From NCBI GenBank assembly GCA_018267135.1, contig JAFDZA010000002.1:186001-250000 (forward strand): DNA of 64,000 nt, read 5' to 3'. This DNA is from Bacteroidota bacterium. Lineage in GTDB: Bacteria > Bacteroidota > Bacteroidia > Cytophagales > Cyclobacteriaceae. The notes under the pieces were generated by a model. It worked only from the letters and a program-made list of their open reading frames with translations. It searched no databases and had not been told where the DNA came from. Shown piece by piece: positions 54,815-64,000 of this stretch. A program made the position numbers and the translations under genes. The first letter of the stretch is position 1. Each line of letters begins with the position of its first letter.

Positions 54815-55840
54815 TTAGTCGGTTGTAAACGGATAATCGGTTTGTTCGTAAATATCGTGCATCGCTTCAGAGGGATCAGGAAATTTTGATTCTTCAGCAA
54901 ATTTTACACTTTCTTCTACCTGGCCGTTTACTTTTTGTTCAATAGCATCCAGTTCTTTTTCGGTAGCTATTTTCTTATCTAAAATACTCTTGCGCACTTG
55001 TTCTATCGGGTCGCGGTGTTTGTATTCTTCTACTTCTTCTTTGGTGCGGTATTTTTGAGGGTCACTCATCGAGTGGCCTTTGTAGCGGTAGGTTCTAAAC
55101 TCCAGCAGGGTGGGGCCTTCTCCGGCACGGGCGCGCACGGCTGCATGGGCTACGGCTTCGTGCACGGCCTCTACGTTCATGGCATCTACAGGCTCGGAGG
55201 GCATTTCGTAAGAATCGGCCAGTTTGTACAATTCGGTAACGTTTGAAGTCCGCTTTACCGATGTTCCCATGGCATACCCATTATTTTCAATTACGAATAT
55301 GACAGGTATTTTCCACAACATCGATAGATTCAGGGCTTCATGGAAAGCACCTTGCCGCACCGCCCCATCGCCCATGTAGCAGATGCAGAGGTTTCCGGTT
55401 TTATTATATTTTTCGGCAAATCCAATGCCAGCCCCCAGCGGCACCTGAGCTCCCACAATACCATGCCCACCATAAAAATTATTCTCTTTATCAAAAATAT
55501 GCATGGATCCACCCTTGCCTTTGCTTACTCCGGTTTCTTTGCCGTAAAGCTCAGCCATTATTTTGTTGGGGTGTGTACCCAATGCCAGCGGGTGGGCATG
55601 GTCGCGGTAGGCGGTAATGTATTTGTCTCCTCTGGTCAGGGCAGAAACCGCTCCGGCTGCACAGGCCTCCTGACCAATGTATAAATGACAAAAGCCGCGT
55701 ATCTTCTGCATACCGTACAATTGCCCGGCTTTTTCTTCAAACTTGCGCATTAACAGCATGCTTTCAAACCAAAACAGGTAAGTCTCTTTAGAAAACTCTG
55801 TTTTGGCCGATTTTGGTTTTGCTTGGGCAGTAGCCGCCAT
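54815..55840 (-). CDS. pdhA: Pyruvate dehydrogenase E1 component alpha subunit
   Basis: 341 residues from MAATAQAKPKS, the usual start; the frame runs further upstream without signal. RKFEEKAGQLYGMQKIRGF opens the family domain. The thiamine-diphosphate motif begins YMGDGAVRQGAFHE near 155 and closes with VIENN. YKGHSMSDPQKYR is the phosphorylation-loop region. Forms E1 with the beta subunit, not in the window. Confidence 0.93.
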   Translation of the reverse strand: MAATAQAKPKSAKTEFSKETYLFWFESMLLMRKFEEKAGQLYGMQKIRGFCHLYIGQEACAAGAVSALTRGDKYITAYRDHAHPLALGTHPNKIMAELYGKETGVSKGKGGSMHIFDKENNFYGGHGIVGAQVPLGAGIGFAEKYNKTGNLCICYMGDGAVRQGAFHEALNLSMLWKIPVIFVIENNGYAMGTSVKRTSNVTELYKLADSYEMPSEPVDAMNVEAVHEAVAHAAVRARAGEGPTLLEFRTYRYKGHSMSDPQKYRTKEEVEEYKHRDPIEQVRKSILDKKIATEKELDAIEQKVNGQVEESVKFAEESKFPDPSEAMHDIYEQTDYPFTTD

Positions 55841-55940
55841 AAGTATTATTTTTGATCCATTATTGAGATGCGAAAATAGCGGATGGCAAAGCAACCGCCA
55901 AACCATCGTACGTGAGTTTTAGATTTTTTGATATAGACAC

Positions 55941-57044
55941 GTGTTCCTTCAAACCTTAAACCTTCATAATTTTAAAAATTATACAGAAGCAACTCTGCAT
56001 TTCGACCAACCGATTTGTTGTTTTTTGGGTAACAATGGAAGCGGCAAAACCAACCTGCTGGATGCCATGCACTACCTGTCGATGACGAAAAGCGCCATTA
56101 ACCCGGCCGATGCGCAAAATGTACAATTGGGAGAAGCTCAATTTATGATTAGAGGAGAATTTCTGTTTGAAAATAAAATACGGGAGGTAGCCTGCTCATA
56201 TCAATCCGGACTAAAAAAAGTAATCCGTGAAGACGGCTTTGATTACACTAAGTTTTCTGAACACATTGGAAAATATCCGTTAGTGCTCATCGCTCCGCAA
56301 GACATAGAGCTTATCTGGGATGGCAGTGAGGTAAGAAGAAAATTTTTTGACAGCTTACTCTCTCAGGTTAACCCTTCCTATTTGGCTAATTTAATTACCT
56401 ACACATCACATTTAAAACAGCGCAATAGTTCTTTGAAATTATTTGCCCAACAAGGGCGAGTGGATAACGACTTGTTGTGGAGCTACGATCAGAAACTTAT
56501 TCCTTCTGCCACTTTTATATATAATGACCGAAAAAAACTGATAACAGAGTATTTATCTTTTTTCAGACAATACTACCGGCATCTGAGCGAATGGAAAGAG
56601 GAAGTGCATATACAATACGATTCGGATTTGGAGAATAGAAACTTTGAAGAGATTTTACTTCAAAACAGATCGCGCGATCTGGCAGGCGAGCGCACACTGG
56701 CAGGTATACACCGCGATGATTTTCAATTTTTACTCAATGGCCAGGAGGTGAAAAGATATGGCTCGCAAGGGCAGCAAAAATCTTTTTTAATCGCACTGAA
56801 GCTGGCCGAGTTTCAGATGATAGCCGACATAAAAAAATTTAAACCCTTGTTGCTCCTCGATGATATTTTTGACAAACTGGATGATTTCCGCATTCAAAAA
56901 ATTTTACAACTGGTTTCGAATGGTACATTTGGGCAACTATTTATTACCGATGCGCGTGCCGGCCGGTGCCAGGAAGCATTGAAACAGGCCGGCATAAAAG
57001 CCAAACTCGTATTCATTGAAAATGGTATGTTTACTGTAAATTAA
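55941..57044 (+). CDS. recF: DNA replication/repair protein RecF
   Basis: 367 residues from a GTG start. Walker A GNNGSGKTNLLDAM near residue 30, ABC-type signature GSQGQQKSFLIALK near 275, Walker B LLLLDDIFDKLD near 305, and the late FITDARAGR. Helps load RecA at gaps. Three bases before the DUF721 gene, so probably an operon. Confidence 0.95.
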   Translation: MFLQTLNLHNFKNYTEATLHFDQPICCFLGNNGSGKTNLLDAMHYLSMTKSAINPADAQNVQLGEAQFMIRGEFLFENKIREVACSYQSGLKKVIREDGFDYTKFSEHIGKYPLVLIAPQDIELIWDGSEVRRKFFDSLLSQVNPSYLANLITYTSHLKQRNSSLKLFAQQGRVDNDLLWSYDQKLIPSATFIYNDRKKLITEYLSFFRQYYRHLSEWKEEVHIQYDSDLENRNFEEILLQNRSRDLAGERTLAGIHRDDFQFLLNGQEVKRYGSQGQQKSFLIALKLAEFQMIADIKKFKPLLLLDDIFDKLDDFRIQKILQLVSNGTFGQLFITDARAGRCQEALKQAGIKAKLVFIENGMFTVN

Positions 57045-57047
57045 ACG

Positions 57048-57341
57048 ATGCCCGCCCCGCACGATATACAGCACATTGGCCAGGCCATTCGCCAGCTCCT
57101 GAAAGAGTATCACCTCAAACCTAAATTTGATGAGGCCAACGTTATTGCATCATGGGAGCGGATAGCCGGTAAGCCGGTGGCACGTCACACAAAAAAAATA
57201 TATGTTCGCAATAAAGTTCTTTTTATAGAATTAGATTCAGCTGCTATGAAAAGCGAATTAAGTTTTCATAAAAATCACGTACTGAAAACGCTCGAACATG
57301 AGTTTGGAAAAGATATTCTGAAAGAAATTGTCTTAATGTAG
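57048..57341 (+). CDS. DUF721 (DciA-like) protein
   Basis: 97 residues; the DUF721 pattern is clear in EANVIASWERIAGKPVARHT and KVLFIELDSAAMKSELSFHK. Family members include DciA, which assists the replicative helicase. Coupled to recF. Confidence 0.85.
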   Translation: MPAPHDIQHIGQAIRQLLKEYHLKPKFDEANVIASWERIAGKPVARHTKKIYVRNKVLFIELDSAAMKSELSFHKNHVLKTLEHEFGKDILKEIVLM

Positions 57342-57399
57342 GTTGTAAATTTGTTTGGCTGCAGTGAGTGTTTAGTTTTGTTAACCAAACATTAAAACT

Positions 57400-57942
57400 A
57401 TGCACGGAATAATTTTTTTACAACTACAAAAATTTATTAAAGCCTCCTCCAGCCCCGAAGTTTTTAGCAAAATTATGGACGAGGCAAAACTCCGGGGAAA
57501 ATTTTTTGATGCTACCAAGGCCTACCCGGACGAAGAATTGGTGGCTATTTTTAGTACCACTTGCAAAACATTGAACCTCGACCCGGAAGTAGCGCTGGAA
57601 GAATTTGGAAAATTTATCACGCCATCGCTATTAACCACCTATAAGCCCTATATAAAAAACGAATGGGGCTGTATGGATCTTTTAGAAAATATTGAAAGCA
57701 CCATACACCGAGTGGTACGGGCATCCAATGCGGGTGCCAGCCCGCCCGAACTCGTCATTACCCGAATAAATCCGGCCGAAGTACAGATAGACTATACGTC
57801 AAAACGGAAAATGATTAGCCTCGGCATAGGAATCATTAAAAAAATAGCGGAACACTACAATGAACAGATAACCATTTCAAAAACAGCGATTCCTAATGGT
57901 ACTAGGCTAAAAGTCAGTAAATCAGCCAAAACCTCAAAATAG
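57400..57942 (+). CDS. Stand-alone H-NOX haem-NO-binding protein
   Basis: 180 residues with the H-NOX ligands in standard positions: His103, Pro115 and the YxSxR motif (Tyr132, Ser134, Arg136). The N-terminus MHGIIFLQLQKFI is the typical start. Gas sensor that binds NO through haem. No histidine kinase or cyclase is adjacent, so its partner is elsewhere. Preceded by a 58-base gap, so it may have its own promoter. Confidence 0.9.
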   Translation: MHGIIFLQLQKFIKASSSPEVFSKIMDEAKLRGKFFDATKAYPDEELVAIFSTTCKTLNLDPEVALEEFGKFITPSLLTTYKPYIKNEWGCMDLLENIESTIHRVVRASNAGASPPELVITRINPAEVQIDYTSKRKMISLGIGIIKKIAEHYNEQITISKTAIPNGTRLKVSKSAKTSK

Positions 57943-58154
57943 TTTTTTAGTACTCCTCTGTAAATCAGGCCTGTAACAGGCAATTTTACCGTGTATTCAA
58001 TTAACTATTCTCCTGATCCGAAGAACCTGCGCACGGTTTATTCAATCGAAGTTTGCCGATACCAAAAAACCGTATAATTTTGCACTCCTGTTTTTTAAAA
58101 GTGCGAATCTTTTATTGAAAACAGGAGAAGTTCTTCAGGAATTTGAATCGTTGC

Positions 58155-58237
58155 GGGGAGATACTCAAGCGGCCAACGAGGACAGACTGTAAATCTGTTG
58201 ACTTATGTCTTCACAGGTTCGAATCCTGTTCTCCCCA
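58155..58237 (+). tRNA. tRNA-Tyr (anticodon GUA)
   Basis: 83 bases with a long variable arm. Acceptor GGGGAGA/TCTCCCC. Anticodon stem-loop GACAGACTGTAAATCTGT holds GTA. CCA not encoded. Confidence 0.95.
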
Positions 58238-58244
58238 CAAAAAA

Positions 58245-58317
58245 GCGGGAGTAGCTCAGTTGGTAGAGCGATAGCCTTCCAAGCTATAGGTCGCGAGTTC
58301 GAACCTCGTTTCCCGCT
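58245..58317 (+). tRNA. tRNA-Gly (anticodon UCC)
   Basis: 73 bases. Acceptor GCGGGAG/TTCCCGC. Anticodon stem ATAGC/GCTAT with loop CTTCCAA, anticodon TCC. Confidence 0.95.
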
Positions 58318-58328
58318 CAACGAACTAC

Positions 58329-58400
<72 letters not shown>

Positions 58401-58643
58401 CTACTGAAAATAAATTGCAATAGTGCAATTATTTTGAATTTGAAGTATTGAATGAATTGAAATCTCAATCACCGATGGGTAGCGACCATCTTCAAGGTGA
58501 ATGAAGATCTCAGAGTCGAATAACCCTTATTCGAAAGGCTTAACATGTTTAGGGTGTATAGGTTTCTCAGGCGGAGAAATCTGAAATAGTAACTTATTAA
58601 TTTTAATTATACACTTTTAAACACTTAACTGGGATTTTCAAAC
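58401..58643 (+). other. tuf leader region
   Basis: 243 bases between tRNA-Thr and tuf without a gene. Contains several short complementary segments, for example TTGCAATAGTGCAA near 58417 and CTCAGGCGGAG around 58567. Probably the untranslated leader or tRNA-processing segment. No named riboswitch recognised. Confidence 0.4.
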
Positions 58644-59831
58644 ATGGCAAAAGAAACATTTGACCGCTCCAAACCGCACGTAAACATTGGTACCATTGGC
58701 CACGTTGACCACGGTAAAACTACGTTGACAGCTGCAATTACACAGGTTCTTTCTAAAAAAGGACTGGCTGCAGTTCGCGACTTCTCATCCATTGATAACG
58801 CGCCTGAAGAAAAAGAGCGTGGTATCACGATTAACACCTCGCACGTTGAGTATTCAACCGACAAAAGACACTACGCGCACGTAGACTGTCCGGGTCACGC
58901 TGACTATGTGAAGAACATGGTTACCGGTGCTGCCCAGATGGACGGTGCTATTCTTGTGGTAGCGGCTACAGACGGCCCTATGCCTCAAACTCGCGAGCAC
59001 ATCCTTTTGGCTCGTCAGGTAGGGGTGCCGGCTTTGGTTGTATTCATGAATAAAGTTGACTTGGTTGACGATGCCGAGTTGCTCGACCTCGTTGAAATGG
59101 AAGTGCGCGAACTCCTTTCTTCTTACCAATTCCCTGGCGACACGATGCCTGTGATCCGTGGTTCCGCACTGGGTGCATTGAATGGTGAAGCCAAGTGGGT
59201 TGCTAAAGTAGAAGAATTGATGGATGCGGTGGATAACCACATTCCAATCCCGGTTCGTTTGATTGACAAAGATTTCTTGATGCCGGTAGAAGATGTGTTC
59301 TCGATCACCGGTCGTGGAACGGTGGCTACCGGTCGTATCGAACGCGGTGTTATCAAAACTGGCGATCCGGTTCAAATCCTTGGAATGGGTGCTGAGAACT
59401 TAACTTCGACCATCACAGGTGTGGAGATGTTCCGCAAAATCCTCGACAGAGGCGAAGCTGGTGATAACGTAGGTTTGTTGCTCCGTGGTATTGAAAAAGA
59501 GCAGATCTGCCGTGGTATGGTTATTTGTAAGCCAGGTAGTGTAACGCCTCACGCTAAATTCAAAGCAGAGGTTTACGTATTGAGCAAAGAAGAAGGTGGA
59601 CGTCACACTCCTTTCTTCAACAAATACCGCCCGCAGTTTTACTTCCGCACTACGGACGTTACGGGCGAAGTGAAATTAGCAGCCGGTGTTGAAATGGTGA
59701 TGCCTGGCGATAACGTATCGATCGAAGTAGAATTGATCAATAAAATTGCTATGGAAAAAGGTCTTCGTTTCGCTATCCGCGAAGGCGGCCGTACCGTAGG
59801 GTCTGGTCAGGTTACAGAGATCCTCGACTAA
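58644..59831 (+). CDS. tuf: Elongation factor Tu
   Basis: 395 residues. [14 protein letters not shown] (P loop), [12 protein letters not shown], and [10 protein letters not shown] are the GTPase motifs, followed by the two beta-barrel domains and the end [10 protein letters not shown]. Delivers aminoacyl-tRNA to the ribosome. Strong biased codon use compared with neighbours. It follows the tRNA-Tyr-Gly-Thr cluster and is closed by a terminator. Confidence 0.98.
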   Translation: MAKETFDRSKPHVNIGTIGHVDHGKTTLTAAITQVLSKKGLAAVRDFSSIDNAPEEKERGITINTSHVEYSTDKRHYAHVDCPGHADYVKNMVTGAAQMDGAILVVAATDGPMPQTREHILLARQVGVPALVVFMNKVDLVDDAELLDLVEMEVRELLSSYQFPGDTMPVIRGSALGALNGEAKWVAKVEELMDAVDNHIPIPVRLIDKDFLMPVEDVFSITGRGTVATGRIERGVIKTGDPVQILGMGAENLTSTITGVEMFRKILDRGEAGDNVGLLLRGIEKEQICRGMVICKPGSVTPHAKFKAEVYVLSKEEGGRHTPFFNKYRPQFYFRTTDVTGEVKLAAGVEMVMPGDNVSIEVELINKIAMEKGLRFAIREGGRTVGSGQVTEILD

Positions 59832-59856
59832 GAAATAATTCTTAATCTATACTAAA

Positions 59857-59887
59857 ATAGCCCCCCGAAAGGAGGGCTATTTTTTTT
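59857..59887 (+). terminator. tuf terminator
   Basis: ATAGCCCCCC-GAAA-GGAGGGCTAT with a T run of seven. Confidence 0.92.
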
Positions 59888-60127
59888 CATAAATATTTTT
59901 ATTCAGTAAAATATTTATTCTGAATTTATAAGAATTAACAATTTCATATTCTGTAAATGCTTTGATATTAAATATAAAATTCTGTTTATTTTTTAATACT
60001 AACATAATTCTTAAAGCAAGATAACCTAATTATTTAATGATATATTAATAATATTTTTATTCTATACTTAATAATGTTTAATTTGATTTTTAATATCTAT
60101 TAATTTATTATCCTAAACCTATTTTGT
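59888..60127. other. AT-rich upstream region of the SusC gene
   Basis: About 240 bases, very AT-rich, no gene. It must contain the promoter of the susC-susD pair. I could not place a promoter with confidence. Confidence 0.4.
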
Positions 60128-63100
60128 ATGGTTAAAAATCTACAGATTAAGATGGCGGCCATAATGATACTTTTTACAAGTGTTGTTATGGCGCAGACGC
60201 GGACGGTCTCGGGAAAAGTAACATCATCAGAAGATGGTACACCTATGCCCGGGGTGAACGTGCTTATAAAAGGCACAACAAACGGAACAACAACAGACTC
60301 AGAAGGTACTTATAAATTATCTGTGGCTGACGAAGGGGGTACTATCATTTTCTCTTTTATTGGCTACACAAGCCAGGAGCAAGAGATTGGGGCCCGCACA
60401 GTTGTAGATGTTTCTATGGCACCCGATGCCACACAACTTTCTGAAGTGGTTGTTACAGCTTTCGGGCTTCAATCTGAAAAGAAAGCACTCGGAACGTCTG
60501 TAGCCGTGGTGAAAGCCGAAGACATCGAGAACACCCGCCAGACCAACTTTCTGAATGCTTTTACGGCTAAGGTTGCCGGGGTAAGAGTTCAAAGTTCGAG
60601 CGGGATGGTAGGATCTTCTACCTCCATGTTTATTCGTGGGTTTACAAGTTTTAACAGCAGCAATCAACCTCTTTTCGTAGTAGATGGAATTCCGATTGAT
60701 AACTCAGGCGGAGCCAACTCATTACAAACCGGGGTTACCAACTCTAACAATTGATATTAACCCCGATGATATTGAGTCGCAGACGATATTGAAAGGACCG
60801 GCTGCCGCGGTGCTATATGGATCAAGGGCGGCCGCAGGGGCGGTAATCATCACAACCAAAAAAGGCTCGGCCAATAAAAAGAACACGATTGAGTTAACCT
60901 CAAACTATAACGTAACAGAGGTAAACCGTCTGCCTTCATTTCAAAATACGTATGCTCAGGGAGACAATGGAATATACAATCCTATTTCATTAAACTCATG
61001 GGGACCTAAAATTACCGGACAGGATTCGGTTACCAACTATCTGGGAAAAAGAGAATTGCTTAAAGCGTATCCCAACAACGTGAAAGACATTTTCAGGCAG
61101 GGTAGCAACACTCAGAATTCGATAAACTTTAAGGGTGGAAACGAAAAATCGAACTATATTTTTTCTTACTCTAACTTAAGAGAAGATGGGATTTTAAAAA
61201 ACAACACCCTTACCAGAAATACATTTAAAGTAGCGGCCAATACAAACCTGACGAGTAAGTTAAGTGCCGGAGCTTCTTTTACGTACTTCAATACAATTTC
61301 TCAGCGTACCCCCATCGGTAACCAACAAGCGAACCCTCTCTTTAGAGGTTACTTTTTGCCTCGCTCATATAATTTGGCAAACTATCCGTATCAAAACCCG
61401 AATGGTACACAAACCTATTTTGATACTTCTACCGATAACCCGTTGTGGACGATTCAGAACAACACCTACAACGACCGGGTTGACAGGATGCTGGCAAACT
61501 TTAATATAGGCTATGATCTTACTCATTGGTTGAATATAAATTATAAGTTGGGTACAGACGCCTACCTGATGAATGTGAAAGCAGTGGATGGCGTGGGGAG
61601 TACCGGAAACGGATATACTGCGGCAGGAGGCACGGGCGGTACGCAAGATGAAAATTTTTATAGCCAGCAAACCAGTTCTTATTTAAACATTACAGCTAAA
61701 AAGAATTTTGGAGATTTTAGCGGATCATTCCTTGTGGGGAATGAAATAAACCAGAGCTTTAGCCGCGACCAGGGAACCGTAGGCACGCAGGCAGCCATAA
61801 GCGGATTTGGTCAGATTACCAGCTATAGCACCTACCAGCCTTTTAGCAGCATTTCAAAAAGAAGATTGTTTGGGGTGTATGCACAGGCTACTATGGGATA
61901 TAAAGAATTGGCGTTTATTACCATCACCGGAAGAAACGATTGGTCTTCAACCTTCCCCACTAATCGTAATTCGTATTTCTATCCTTCCATTACCGGAAGT
62001 TTAATTTTCTCAGACATTTTCCCGGTAATAAAGAGTGGTGGAATATTGTCTTTTGGTAAACTCAGAGGAAATATTGCTACGGTAGGAAGAGAAGCTCCTC
62101 TCTATGCTACTGATACCTATTTCGTTCAATCGAATCCTTCTAACGGCTTTGGCCCTCAGTTGCAGTATCCGTTCCGTAACCAACAGGCTTACACACTGAG
62201 TAACAATGCCGGTAACCCGAATTTGAAGCCCGAGTTTACCACTACCCGCGAGGTAGGAACTGAACTCCATTTCCTGAATGATCGCTTATTGTTAGACGTA
62301 GGATATTTCAGCACCCATAGCACAGACATTATTTTGTCGGGCAATGCTCCGGTATCTGCGGCCTCCGGTTTTTCTAATCAGATTAGAAATGCAGGGGAAT
62401 TAAAAACAAATGGATGGGAAGTAACCTTTGGATACACACCGATAAAAACCAGCAGTGGTTTTTCCTGGAATATCAATGCCAACTGGACCCACATTGCCAA
62501 TAATGTTATTAAAATAGACCCGCTGGTAAATTCAATTTTCCTGGGTGGTTTTACAGTACCACAAACACAGCTTCAGGCCGGAAAACCCTATGGTGTTATT
62601 GTGGGTAATCCACTCAACCGGGATTCGAAAGGAAATTTGTTGATCACCTCAGCCGGAGCTGGAGCAGGTCAGGTTACTACTAATACAGCCATTGTGAGTG
62701 TAATCGGCAATCCTAATCCAGATTGGACGGCCGGTTTAACAAACACATTAAAGTACCGAGAAGTAGCGTTGAGCTTTTTGTTTGATTTCAGAAAAGGAGG
62801 CGATATTATCTCGAGAAATATTCGTGACGTTCGGTTTAGAGGTGTAGCTTCTGAAACAGGCGATCGAGACAGAACCTATATTATTAAGGGGGTTCTTCGC
62901 GATCCGGTAAATAATCCCGATGGGTCTGCCCGTGCATTAATAGGAGGAGATAATAATCCGATTCAAAACACGATTGCAATTAATGCCCAGCAATACTGGA
63001 CCAGCCTTTATAACACACAAGGCGAATCCATTGTATTTGATGGGTCGTGGATACGGTTGAGAGAGATTTCTGTTTCTTACTCTTTGCCAAAGAAATGGCT

Positions 63101-63287
63101 TTCTAAGTCACCGTTTGGAGCTGCTTCGATTGTATTAACCGGCAGAAACCTTTGGTTATATGCTCCTAACTATCCTCATTTTGATCCGGAGGTTAATACA
63201 CAAGGGGTTAGCAACTCGCAAGGGTTTGAGTTCAATACGTTACCACAGACCAAAACTTACGGAGTGGTGTTGAGACTTACTCTTTAA
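60128..63287 (+). pseudogene. SusC/RagA-type TonB-linked outer-membrane protein, frameshifted
   Basis: Signal peptide (IMILFTSVVMAQ), CarboxypepD_reg-like domain (about 25-105: MPGVNVLIKGTTNGTTTDSE), TonB plug region (VVVTAFGLQSEKKALG; LFVVDGIPIDNSGG), then barrel to the terminal aromatic region (YGVVLRLTL). The first frame stops at 60754. The continuation (IDINPDDIESQTILKG) is in another frame, so a small indel lies near 60740-60755, where homologues usually have NRAIDINPDD. Together about 1050 residues, a normal SusC length. Real mutation or sequencing error. Imports glycans or peptides with its SusD partner. Confidence 0.85.
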
Positions 63288-63309
63288 ATCTTTAAAAAAA
63301 AATTTTATT

Positions 63310-64000
63310 ATGAAAAATAAGATTCAACAAAACATATTGCACTGGGGTATTCTTAGCCTGCTGTTAGTAGGTACACTTACTTCGTGCAGCGATTTCTTAA
63401 ATGTAAATACGAACCCTGCGGCACAAAAAAATGCCAGTGTTCCTTTGGTTCTGACTTCAAGCGAAGGGCAGTTGGCTTTTTATATGGGCAGCGATTTCTA
63501 TCTCTACTCGTCCATATTTACTCAGCAATCGTGTGGCCAGGGTTCAGCTACACAAACCCGGTTTTACGATCAGTACATTTTAACGAATGCGGATGTGAAC
63601 AACTCGTTTACCAACTATTATGCCGGGGTGCTTGCTGATTTGGATTACATCAAAAAGAATACCTATCAACAAGGAAATCCTCAATATGGCGGAATAGCCA
63701 AATTATTGCAGGCCTATACGTATGGTATTTTGGTGGATATGTGGGGTGCACAACCCTACACAAATGCCATGAAAGGTGTAGCGAATCCGCAACCTCAATA
63801 CGATTCGAGCAAAACGATATACGATTCTTTATTTGTATTGATTGATAAAGGAATTGCTGACTTGGGCAAAACGAACACCCGACCCGTTGCCAGTGAAGAC
63901 CAGATCTATGGAGGGAATATTTCTAAATGGATAAAATTTGGAAATACGTTGAAACTTCGCTTGGCGCTTCACTATGCCAAAGTGGATGCCGGAGCTAAAC
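63310..64000 (+). CDS. SusD/RagB-family lipoprotein, 3' part outside the window
   Basis: At least 230 residues, open to the last base. Lipobox LVGTLTSC about residue 26, then SDFLNVNTNP as usual for the SusD-like nutrient-binding family. GILVDMWGAQPYTNAMKG and KWIKFGNTLKLRLALHYAKV are family marks. Surface partner of the preceding SusC, 22 bases downstream of its stop. Confidence 0.92.
   Translation, partial: MKNKIQQNILHWGILSLLLVGTLTSCSDFLNVNTNPAAQKNASVPLVLTSSEGQLAFYMGSDFYLYSSIFTQQSCGQGSATQTRFYDQYILTNADVNNSFTNYYAGVLADLDYIKKNTYQQGNPQYGGIAKLLQAYTYGILVDMWGAQPYTNAMKGVANPQPQYDSSKTIYDSLFVLIDKGIADLGKTNTRPVASEDQIYGGNISKWIKFGNTLKLRLALHYAKVDAGAK

Noticed and set aside
58401..58643. Riboswitch in the tuf leader
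   Set aside because: Short complementary segments exist but no known riboswitch core could be recognised.

Overview
The window is chromosomal DNA of a Bacteroidota bacterium, most likely of the Cytophagales type. The signs are a SusC/SusD pair, DUF6443-RHS proteins, an IntDOT-like tyrosine recombinase lacking the first catalytic Arg, and YadA-like proteins with the usual Bacteroidota tail. Core genes are icd, ribH, pdhA, recF, tuf and rlmD. The exact genus cannot be read from the sequence.

Left chromosomal part (1-11.6 kb): a bacterial alpha-2-macroglobulin gene cut at the window edge and a DUF2490-like protein. Then comes a four-gene leftward set of secreted enzymes (two alpha/beta hydrolases, an NTF2-like protein, a carboxymuconolactone decarboxylase-cupin fusion) with a divergent AraC regulator. 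At 11.6-13.2 kb lies a three-gene hipB-hipS-hipT toxin-antitoxin module with an inverted-repeat operator.

Defence and mobile region (13.2-20.0 kb): an XRE regulator fragment, a membrane/coiled-coil protein ending in a classical zinc finger, and an IS481-type insertion sequence. An SF1 helicase gene lies between two copies of the IS right end. A SIR2-like gene and a second decaying ORF follow, both frameshifted. The right edge (terminator plus an 18-bp tRNA-Lys 3'-end copy) has the same layout as the end of the next island, so this may be the end of another island in the same tRNA site.

Integrated island (20018-49876, about 29.9 kb): bounded by the direct repeat GTGATCCCGCTGGGATTC, the 3' end of tRNA-Lys(UUU) at the right edge. 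Integrase arm-type repeats lie inside both ends and the integrase is beside the tRNA. The left arm carries a tightly packed cassette of unknown small genes with DUF5675, a DUF6943-like gene, and a putAbiC abortive-infection gene set between two structured non-coding segments. The centre is about 20 kb of one-direction secreted-protein genes: a YadA-like fibre protein, a split RHS pair resembling TcB/TcC in layout, candidate immunity genes, an orphan RHS tip with its own signal peptide flanked by hairpin-bearing direct repeats, a BACON lipoprotein and a barrel protein. The right arm holds a DnaC-like ATPase, a replication-type protein, an excisionase-like HTH, an unknown protein and the integrase. 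No relaxase or conjugation gene is seen, so the island would need help to transfer.

Right chromosomal part (49.9-64 kb): housekeeping genes. In order: a BatE-like TPR/SH3 protein, rlmD, icd, ribH, a TPR membrane protein, pdhA, recF, a DUF721 protein, a stand-alone H-NOX protein, and a tRNA-Tyr/Gly/Thr-tuf cluster. A frameshifted SusC gene and a SusD gene cut by the window edge close the window.
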